This document shows positions 8,175 through 14,422 of a stretch of DNA of 17,726 nt, in pieces (position 1 is the first letter of the stretch; every line of letters begins with the position of its first letter). A model generated the notes under the pieces. The model was not told where the DNA came from, searched no databases, and saw nothing but the letters and a program-made list of their open reading frames with translations. This stretch comes from Candidatus Omnitrophota bacterium (GTDB lineage Bacteria; Omnitrophota; Koll11; Aquiviventales; Aquiviventaceae), in NCBI GenBank assembly GCA_023247285.1, contig JAHFGU010000017.1:1-17726 (forward strand), given 5' to 3'. The position numbers were made by a program, and so were the translations under genes.

Positions 8175-9346
8175 AGGTCTTGCTGCTTGCGCCTCAACCG
8201 TTCTATCAGGAGCGCGGGACCCCGATTGCGGTGGACCTGGTCCTGCGCGCCCTCTCAGCCCGAGGCGATGAGGTCGACGTCCTCACCTATCATGAAGGCG
8301 CGTCGGTCAGCTATCCCCACGTTCGTATCCATCGTATTCCGCGCATCCCCTTCGTGCGCGGCGTGGGCCCTGGGCCATCGGTCAAAAAACTCCTTTGCGA
8401 TGCCGTCTTATTCATTGCGGCACTGCGCATGGCGACGCGGACCCGCTACGACCTCGTCCATGCGGTGGAAGAGTCGGCGTTCATGGCGCTGGCGATCAAG
8501 CGGCTGCGTGGCATCCCGTATCTTTATGACATGGATTCGTCCCTGGCTGAACAGCTCACGGAGAAATATCCGATGCTGCGAGGACTGGGGGCCTGGCTTC
8601 GCGCCTGTGAGGCCACGGCCATTCAGCATGCCGAAGCCGTCGTGCCGGTGTGCGACGCCTTGGCCCAGATCGCCGAGAGACAGCGCGCCCGTCGGGTGGT
8701 CGTGTTGCGGGACGTTTCACTCCTCTCGGTCAACGGACGCAGGGAGCCGACCACCGATTCCTTGAGGGCTGAGTTGGATCTCACGGGCCCCGTCGTGATG
8801 TATATCGGGAACCTGGAGCAGTACCAAGGTATCGACCTGTTGCTGGAAAGCTTTGCCATTGCGCGCCGGCGCATTCCGGTGGCGCAGCTTGTCATCATTG
8901 GCGGGAGCGAGCGCAGCGTCCAGCGCTATCGCGCCCGCGCCCGGCACCTGGGACTTGACGGCGCCGTCCGGTTCGCCGGCCCGCGGCCGATCACGCGCAT
9001 GGCGGAATGCGTTGAGGCAGCCGATGTGCTCGTCTCTCCGCGCCTGCAGGGCGGGAACACCCCGATGAAAATCTACTCCTACCTGCACTCCGGAAAGGCC
9101 ATCCTAGCGACCGACCTTCCCACGCACACGCAAGTGTTGAGCCAGCAGGTCGCGCTCTTGGCCGCGCCAGAGCCCCCCGCCTTTGCGGACGGGTTAGTGC
9201 GCCTGTTGCAGGACGGCTCCCTGAGGCAGCGGCTTGGCCAGGCTGGCCAGCAGCTTGCAGAGGATCGCTACAGCTACCGAACATTTCAAGCGGCCTTCAA
9301 TGCGCTGTATGACGGCTTAAGCGTTCAGGAGGGGCTCGATGGCTAG
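8171..9346 (+). CDS. Glycosyltransferase family 4-like protein with altered EX7E region
   Basis: A 391-aa GT-B glycosyltransferase. The ATG at 8171 (ATGA overlap) is preferred over an in-frame start 15 codons upstream because it begins at the first strand 'MKVLLLAPQPFYQERGTP'. The N-terminal half includes 'YDLVHAVEESAFMA' (93-106) and 'YLYDMDSSLAEQL' (117-129), a recognition pattern of one GT4 subfamily. The C-terminal half has 'VVMYIGNLEQYQGIDLLL' (208-225), 'LVIIGG' (240-245) and 'GGNTPMKIYSYLHSGKAI' (294-311). Aligned on the conserved GK pair, both glutamates of the usual EX7E motif are replaced (about G295 and S303). The surrounding NTPxKIYSYL block seems conserved in its own subfamily, so I read it as an active variant rather than decay. 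Substrates unknown. Confidence 0.88.
   Translation: MKVLLLAPQPFYQERGTPIAVDLVLRALSARGDEVDVLTYHEGASVSYPHVRIHRIPRIPFVRGVGPGPSVKKLLCDAVLFIAALRMATRTRYDLVHAVEESAFMALAIKRLRGIPYLYDMDSSLAEQLTEKYPMLRGLGAWLRACEATAIQHAEAVVPVCDALAQIAERQRARRVVVLRDVSLLSVNGRREPTTDSLRAELDLTGPVVMYIGNLEQYQGIDLLLESFAIARRRIPVAQLVIIGGSERSVQRYRARARHLGLDGAVRFAGPRPITRMAECVEAADVLVSPRLQGGNTPMKIYSYLHSGKAILATDLPTHTQVLSQQVALLAAPEPPAFADGLVRLLQDGSLRQRLGQAGQQLAEDRYSYRTFQAAFNALYDGLSVQEGLDG
9327..9332 (+). promoter_or_regulatory. Strong ribosome binding site for the orphan membrane-protein gene
   Basis: AGGAGG lies inside the end of the preceding glycosyltransferase gene, six bases before the ATG at 9339. It is one of the best Shine-Dalgarno matches in the window. 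It fixes that start even though the two genes overlap by eight bases, and suggests this gene has its own efficient initiation rather than only termination-reinitiation coupling. Confidence 0.75.
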
Positions 9347-9974
9347 CGAGGGGCTGACCCAACGGCAGGTAAGGCTGCTGGGAGCGTCGCTGTTAGCGGT
9401 GGAGCTTGCGATGTGGTGGCTCCATGGCGCGACCGCTTCATGGGCGTCGGGGCATCGCTGGTTTGACCTGAATGCCGAGGGGTCAGTTGCCGTGTGGTTT
9501 TCCTCTATGCAGCTGTTCAGCGTCGCAGGGGTGACCGCCTACTGCGCGTGGAAAGAGCGGCGTCGGAGTTGGTGGTGGTTGAGCGGCCTCTTCCTGTACA
9601 TCTCGGTGGATGAGACGGCGGGGTTCCATGAGGGGATTGGGAACGTGCTCGAGCGGCGTCTCTCGATTCCGTTGTTTCCACCGGGGTCACCCCGGTACTG
9701 GCTCCTAGCGTTCTTCCCGCTGATCGGGTTTGCAGTGTGGCATGTCGGGAAGTTCATTTCCAAAGACTTCCAGGGGAGAACCGGATCGCGGGTGCTGGCG
9801 TGGGCGGGGCTTGCCGCCTGGCTTGAGGCGCTGCTGATTGAGTCCGAATGGGTCTTTCATGAGAGCCCTATTCCAGTTCGAATCGGCTGGGAGGAATTCC
9901 TGGAGATGGCCGGCGCCACCTGCTTTCTGATCGCGTTCCTGACGCACGCCGTGACGCAGAGAGCGACGCGCTGA
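9339..9974 (+). CDS. Multi-span membrane protein of unknown function with DE and HE motifs
   Basis: A 211-aa protein I do not recognise as a named family. It has about five to six hydrophobic segments (roughly 12-29, 50-68, 78-92, 119-137, 151-167 and 189-206). Conserved-looking polar residues sit at membrane edges: 'SVDETAGFHEGIGN' near 90-103 (D, E, H and E in one turn-rich stretch) and later 'ESEWVFHESPIPVRIGWEEFLEMAG', a second HE followed by an EE pair. Paired acidic/His residues within a helical membrane protein could bind metal or form a catalytic site, but this is inference. It is strongly Trp-rich. The gene overlaps its upstream neighbour by 8 bp and its downstream neighbour by 1 bp (TGATG), so it belongs to the operon. 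Codon use looks less GC-rich than the next gene. Confidence 0.8.
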   Translation: MASEGLTQRQVRLLGASLLAVELAMWWLHGATASWASGHRWFDLNAEGSVAVWFSSMQLFSVAGVTAYCAWKERRRSWWWLSGLFLYISVDETAGFHEGIGNVLERRLSIPLFPPGSPRYWLLAFFPLIGFAVWHVGKFISKDFQGRTGSRVLAWAGLAAWLEALLIESEWVFHESPIPVRIGWEEFLEMAGATCFLIAFLTHAVTQRATR

Positions 9975-12121
9975 TGGGCGGCGCCCGGATGGCCGGAACG
10001 GATCCGGCTCGCGTGACGATGACGCGGCGCGCCATCTCTTGGCTGCTGCGGGCGCTGGTAAGCGTCATGCTGCTGGCGCTGTTGGTGAGCCGGATCGATC
10101 TGCTCCACGTCGGCCGCCTGCTCGTGCGGCTGCGGTGGGAGTGGCTGGCGGCGTCCATCGGCGCGATGCTCCTCAGCCGGGGCCTCTCCAGTCTGCGACT
10201 CCTCATCCTGGTGCGGGCCAAGCGGCTCCGGCACCGGGCGGCGCGCGTCGTGCAGATCGTGCTGATGAGCGAGTTCTACGGGGCGCTCCTGCCGACCAGC
10301 ATGGGCGCCGACGTGATCCGGATCTACCAGCTCTCGCGCCATACCGGCCACGCCGGCGAGTCGGTCTCGGCGGTGTTTCTGGAGCGGCTCACCGGCATCC
10401 TCAGCCTCCTGGTCTTCAGCGCGATCGGGGCGGTCTGGGCGTGGCCTCGCCTGACGCACCATCGGATGGTCGGGACCGCCCTGCTGCCCGCCCTCCTCAT
10501 CCTGGCCGCCCTGGCCGCCGTGCCGCTCATCCTGCATAAGAAGTGGCTCACCGGCTTGCTCCATCGCTTCGGCCTGCGCCGCCTGTGGTGGGCGGACAAG
10601 CTCGTGGAGTGGCAACGCGCCATGCGCGCCTACCGGCACCATCGCATGGCGCTTGCCCAGGCGTTGCTGGCGGCCGTGGGCATCCAGTTCCTTCGGATCA
10701 TATCGGTGTATCTGGCCGGCCGGGCGCTGGAGGACGCCGGGGTATCGTTCCTGGCCTGCCTGGCGTTCGTGCCGCTGACGTTACTCATCTCGCTGCTGCC
10801 GATTTCCATCGGCGGCTTCGGTATTCGCGAAAACGCCTTCGTGCACTTGTTCGGACAAATCGGCGTGGCCCCGGCGGTTTCTTTTACCCTGTCGGTGGTG
10901 GCGCACGCGCTCTCCGTGCTCACCACCCTGGCGGCCGGCGTCTGGTGGTCGTGGGGCGGGGCGGGTGCCGTCGCCCCAACGGCCGCGCCGGGCTTCCCCA
11001 AAAAGCCCTTGCGGGTACTGTGGCTCTCGGACAAGCTGGGCTACGGCGACCGACTGCACGGCGGTGGCCGCTACTATCTCATGGTCGTCCCGGCCCTGCG
11101 GGCGGCAGGAGTGGACGTGATTCCCGCAGTGCTGCGTTCCACCAACGGGTTGACTGGCCAGTTCGAGGCCCACGACATCGCGTTGCGTCAGTTTCGGCGC
11201 GGCCGCTTTGACCCGCGCACGCTCTGGTCGCTCGTACGCATGATTCGTCGGGAGCGCGTGACAGTGCTCCATCTGCACGGCTATGGGGCCGCCCTGTTCG
11301 GACGGCTGGCCGGTTGGCTCACGCGCACGCCGGCCATCGTGCATCAGCACGATAGCAGCGCCCGCGCGCCCTGGTACGGGCGGCTGCTGGACCGGGGGCT
11401 GAGCCCGCTGACGAGCCGCGCCATCGCCGTGTCCGACGCGGTGAAGACGTTTTGCATCCACGAGCGCGGTTTTGCTCCTGAGCGAGTCACCGTGTTGCCG
11501 AACGGCGTCCAGCCAGTCACGCCCCCGACGGCGGAGGAGTTGGCGCAATGGCGCCAGGCGCTTCGGGTGCCGGCGCGCGCCAGGCTCGTCGGGTCGCTCA
11601 CCAGGTTCTATCCGGTCAAAGGCGTCAGCTACTTGCTCGAGGCGATGCCCCAGGTGGTGCAGGCGATCCCTGAGGCGCATCTGGTGCTCTGGGGCGATGG
11701 ACCCGAGCGAGGGGCGCTTGAGACGCGGGCGCATGAACTGGGCATCGCGGACCAGATCAAGTTCGAAGGCTATCAGGCCGATGCGGCCAGGCGCCTGGCG
11801 CTCCTGGACTGTTTCGTGTTGTCGTCACTCAGTGAAGGATTCTCGTTTGCGCTCTTGGAGGCGGTGATCGCCGGGTGCCCGGTCGTCGCGACCCGCGTCG
11901 GCGGCATTCCGGAGGTCGTGCGGGACGACGAGGTGGTCTTGGTGGAGCCGGCGAACGCCGCCGCGCTGGCCGATGGCATCACGCGCGTGCTGAGCGACGC
12001 ATCGCTGGCCGACCGGCTGCGGCGCGTTAGCCCCCCCGTGGCGGCGCGCTTTACGGTGGAGCGCCATGTCGAAGGGCTGCGGCAGCTCTACGAGCACGCC
12101 ATGGCGGCTGGCCGAGGGTGA
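9974..12121 (+). CDS. Fusion of UPF0104/LPG-synthase-type membrane domain with GT4 glycosyltransferase
   Basis: A 715-aa two-domain protein. Residues about 20-325 are a multi-span membrane domain of the lysylphosphatidylglycerol synthase TM / UPF0104 (AglD-like) type: 'LLPTSMGADVIRIYQLSR' (105-122), 'SVSAVFLERLTGI' (130-142) and 'LLPISIGGFGIRENAFV' (274-290) are its hallmark motifs. A Gly/Ala/Pro linker (about 328-344) leads to a full GT-B glycosyltransferase (345-715) with 'HGGGRYYLM' (362-370), 'SLTRFYPVKG' (541-550), GDGP (574-577) and an intact EX7E, 'SEGFSFALLEAV', with E621 and E629. The frame is continuous with no internal stop, and the linker codons match the rest. GT2 fusions with this membrane domain are known (AglD); a C-terminal GT4 is less familiar to me. 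It may couple glycosylation of a lipid carrier to its handling in the membrane. Confidence 0.88.
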   Translation: MGGARMAGTDPARVTMTRRAISWLLRALVSVMLLALLVSRIDLLHVGRLLVRLRWEWLAASIGAMLLSRGLSSLRLLILVRAKRLRHRAARVVQIVLMSEFYGALLPTSMGADVIRIYQLSRHTGHAGESVSAVFLERLTGILSLLVFSAIGAVWAWPRLTHHRMVGTALLPALLILAALAAVPLILHKKWLTGLLHRFGLRRLWWADKLVEWQRAMRAYRHHRMALAQALLAAVGIQFLRIISVYLAGRALEDAGVSFLACLAFVPLTLLISLLPISIGGFGIRENAFVHLFGQIGVAPAVSFTLSVVAHALSVLTTLAAGVWWSWGGAGAVAPTAAPGFPKKPLRVLWLSDKLGYGDRLHGGGRYYLMVVPALRAAGVDVIPAVLRSTNGLTGQFEAHDIALRQFRRGRFDPRTLWSLVRMIRRERVTVLHLHGYGAALFGRLAGWLTRTPAIVHQHDSSARAPWYGRLLDRGLSPLTSRAIAVSDAVKTFCIHERGFAPERVTVLPNGVQPVTPPTAEELAQWRQALRVPARARLVGSLTRFYPVKGVSYLLEAMPQVVQAIPEAHLVLWGDGPERGALETRAHELGIADQIKFEGYQADAARRLALLDCFVLSSLSEGFSFALLEAVIAGCPVVATRVGGIPEVVRDDEVVLVEPANAAALADGITRVLSDASLADRLRRVSPPVAARFTVERHVEGLRQLYEHAMAAGRG

Positions 12122-12122
12122 G

Positions 12123-12965
12123 ATGCTTACGGTGATCAGCGAGGGATATCGCAAGAACCGGTGGGATATTCAGGGCGTCCTCCTGCGCCGCTACCCGGAC
12201 TTCGTGCTGCGCGACGACGCCCCCACGCTGGCAACGGAGCTCCCCGTCTTCGTCTTCCACGCGGTGGGGCGCGAGCGCCTGGAGGCCCAGTTGCGGTACC
12301 TCGCTGAGAACGGCTACCGGATGCTGCCAAGCGCCGATGAGTACCTGGCGTGTCTGAACGGACAGCAGCCGCTGTTGCCGCGCTCGGTCCTGCTGACGTT
12401 CGATGACGGGCTGGAGAGCCTCTACACCGTGGCCTTCCCGCTGCTGCGCGCCCACGGGATGGCGGCGGTCGCGTTCATTGTGCCGGCATTCATCGGCCAC
12501 CCTGGGTTCTGCACGTGGGACCAGCTTCGCGAGATGCATGAGTCGGGCGTGATTGGCGTGCAGTCCCACACCCTCTTCCACCGGTACGCGCCCCGCTGGC
12601 CCCGGATCGTGCCGTGTCTGGATGCCGCCGAGCGCTGCCAGGATGAGGCGCAGCGCTTCCCATCGATGGCCGACGATTACCGCCTCGCCCGGGAGCGCAT
12701 CGAGGAGCAGTTGCGCAAGCCGGTCCGCCACCTGAGCTACCCGGATTACGACGGCACGGCCGAGAGCATGGCCGTGGCGCGCGAGGCCGGCTATGTCAGC
12801 AACTTCTGGGGCTTAGTCCAGGCCCGCGGCGTGAATCAGCCCGGAGACGATCCCTTTCGCATCGCGCGCCTCCTGGACGACTACATCTTCCGACTGCCAG
12901 GACATGGACGCCGCGCCCTGGCGTCCATCCTCGCGGCGAAGTGGCGCGCCAACGGCGCACGGTAA
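12123..12965 (+). CDS. Polysaccharide deacetylase (CE4/NodB-homology domain), apparently cytoplasmic
   Basis: A 280-aa metal-dependent deacetylase-fold protein. The ATG at 12123 lies one base after the previous stop (TGAGATG); an in-frame ATG 19 codons upstream is less likely. The catalytic motifs are present in order: 'LLTFDDG' (90-96; D94 base, D95 metal ligand), 'QSHTLFH' (147-153; H149 and H153 as metal ligands, the HxxxH-spaced CE4 motif), and 'LSYPDYDGT' (204-212) for motif 3. There is no N-terminal signal peptide or membrane span, so unlike most CE4 enzymes it probably works in the cytoplasm on a nucleotide- or lipid-linked amino sugar before export (inference). It lies between the fusion glycosyltransferase and the flippase. 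Substrate unknown; removal of an N-acetyl (or O-acetyl) group is the expected chemistry. Confidence 0.87.
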   Translation: MLTVISEGYRKNRWDIQGVLLRRYPDFVLRDDAPTLATELPVFVFHAVGRERLEAQLRYLAENGYRMLPSADEYLACLNGQQPLLPRSVLLTFDDGLESLYTVAFPLLRAHGMAAVAFIVPAFIGHPGFCTWDQLREMHESGVIGVQSHTLFHRYAPRWPRIVPCLDAAERCQDEAQRFPSMADDYRLARERIEEQLRKPVRHLSYPDYDGTAESMAVAREAGYVSNFWGLVQARGVNQPGDDPFRIARLLDDYIFRLPGHGRRALASILAAKWRANGAR

Positions 12966-12967
12966 CT

Positions 12968-12972
12968 GAGGG
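12968..12972 (+). promoter_or_regulatory. Ribosome binding site deciding the flippase start
   Basis: GAGGG occurs just after the deacetylase stop. Two in-frame ATGs follow, at 12974 and 12980. The spacing is one base to the first and seven to the second, so the second is the likely initiator. This is the longest intergenic gap in the window (14 bases). Confidence 0.6.
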
Positions 12973-12979
12973 CATGGTC

Positions 12980-14422
12980 ATGAGCACGGCGCAGCGATTG
13001 GTCAAGAGCACAAGCTACCTGACCGCCTCGCGCCTCGTCGGCGACCTCATCTACTTCACGTTCTACGTGCTGCTCTCGCGCACGTTCGGACGGGAAGGGA
13101 TCGGCCTCTACTCGTTCGCCGTGGAGCTCGGCGGTACATTGGCGATCCTGGCGGATTACGGCCTCAGCGCGTACCTCGTCCGCGAGCTGAGCCGCCGGCG
13201 CGAGCAGCTCCTGCAGTTCCTGGGGACGTTCCTGCTGCTCAAGGCGGCCTTCACGGTGGTTCTCGTGGCAGGGCTGGCGGCAATCGCCCCGCTGCTTGGC
13301 CTGGACGCGCGTGGACGGATCATCCTGCTGACGATCGCCGCGGCCCACGGCCTCTACAGCTTCGGGGAGCTGTTCCGGGGGGCATTTGCCGTCCATGAGC
13401 GGCTGAACGAGGTGGCATTTTTGGACCTGCTGTACAAGGGCGGCCTCTGGATCCTGGGCAGCGCGGCACTGGCGCTGCGCTGGCCGTTGGAGCAGGTCCT
13501 GCTCGTGTTTCCCGCAAGCGCAGCACTGGCGCTACTGGTGCTGGCCACCATGACGCTGCGGCGCATTGGCCGGCCGGTCCTCCGGCTGGACTGGTCCATC
13601 GTGAAGGACGTCGGGGCCGCGCCGGTGCCGTTTCTCCTCTCCGCTCTGCTCATGGATCTCAATTTCAGCCTCGCCATCATCCTGGTGAACTTGTTGAAGG
13701 GAGAGGCGGCCTGCGGCGTGTTTGCCGTCGCGTGCAAGCTGGTCGGGGCGATGACAATCCCAGCCCTCTTCTACCGGATGGCCGTTTTTCCGGCGCTCTC
13801 CCGCGCGTACCGCGAGTCGGCGCGGGAGCACCGGCAGCTCTACGAACAGTCCATCCGCTACTTGCTCCTCGCGTTCGTGCCGGCGGCGGGGGTCGTCCTC
13901 ATGGGCGCGCCACTATTGGTCCGGGCGGTGTTTGGCGCGGAGTTTGCCGCGTCGGGGATTGTTCTGCAGATCATGAGCCCGCTCCTGATTCTCATGACGC
14001 TGCGCCAGCTGCTCGTGGCACTCTTAGGCTCGATTGACGCGCAGCGGCGGCTGGCGGCCTATCAAGGCCTCAGCGTCTTGACCAGCCTGGTCGCGGGGAT
14101 CCTCCTGGTGCCGCGATGGGGTGCTACCGGCGCCGCTGCGGCACTGGGGCTCTCGGAGCTGGTCACCGTCGTCCTGGCCTTCCGGCTGGCGGCGCAGGCG
14201 GTCGCGCCGCTGGACTGGCCTCGGCTCCTGACTAAGCCGCTGGCGGCATCCGCCGTTACCGGGGTGGTGGTTGGGGCGTTGCGCGCCGCCCCCCTCGCGG
14301 TGGTGCTGGCCGCGGCCGTCGCGGCCTGCGTGACGACCCTGCTGAGCGTTGGAGGGGTGACGTGGCAAGAACTGGTCATCGTCAGGGACGCCCTCGTCCC
14401 TGGATTCCGGAGGGTCTCATGA
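12980..14422 (+). CDS. Polysaccharide/oligosaccharide flippase (Wzx-like, MOP superfamily)
   Basis: A 480-aa multi-span protein (about 12-14 hydrophobic segments) of the polysaccharide-transporter branch of the MOP exporters, which flip lipid-linked oligosaccharides to the periplasmic face. The N-terminus 'TSYLTASRLVGDLIYFTFYVLLSRTFGREGIGLYSFAV' region is family-typical, as are 'ADYGLSAYLVRELSRRR', 'YRMAVFPALSRAYRES' and the 'GATGAAAALGLSELV' helix near the end. The start is chosen at the second of two nearby ATGs from the position of the GAGGG ribosome site. Its presence together with an ABC exporter in the same run of genes is unusual, since Wzx- and ABC-dependent pathways normally stand alone. 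Wzx proteins are hard to name by sequence, so no orthology is claimed. Confidence 0.9.
   Translation: MSTAQRLVKSTSYLTASRLVGDLIYFTFYVLLSRTFGREGIGLYSFAVELGGTLAILADYGLSAYLVRELSRRREQLLQFLGTFLLLKAAFTVVLVAGLAAIAPLLGLDARGRIILLTIAAAHGLYSFGELFRGAFAVHERLNEVAFLDLLYKGGLWILGSAALALRWPLEQVLLVFPASAALALLVLATMTLRRIGRPVLRLDWSIVKDVGAAPVPFLLSALLMDLNFSLAIILVNLLKGEAACGVFAVACKLVGAMTIPALFYRMAVFPALSRAYRESAREHRQLYEQSIRYLLLAFVPAAGVVLMGAPLLVRAVFGAEFAASGIVLQIMSPLLILMTLRQLLVALLGSIDAQRRLAAYQGLSVLTSLVAGILLVPRWGATGAAAALGLSELVTVVLAFRLAAQAVAPLDWPRLLTKPLAASAVTGVVVGALRAAPLAVVLAAAVAACVTTLLSVGGVTWQELVIVRDALVPGFRRVS
14409..14413 (+). promoter_or_regulatory. Ribosome binding site for the membrane-anchored amidohydrolase
   Basis: GGAGG lies five bases before the ATG at 14419, within the last codons of the flippase gene. 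It supports that start (ATGA overlap) over an in-frame start 19 codons upstream. Confidence 0.7.

Noticed and set aside
10960..11010. Possible missed gene boundary between the membrane domain and the GT4 domain
   Set aside because: No stop or frameshift is seen; codons run through the Gly/Ala/Pro linker, and there is no convincing ribosome site before an ATG at the start of the GT4 part. Kept as a fusion, with read-level checking suggested.
10781..11734. A 317-codon minus-strand open frame opposite the fusion gene
   Set aside because: Shadow frame: Arg/His/Pro/Gln-rich with no motifs, while the plus strand encodes clear membrane and GT4 motifs there.
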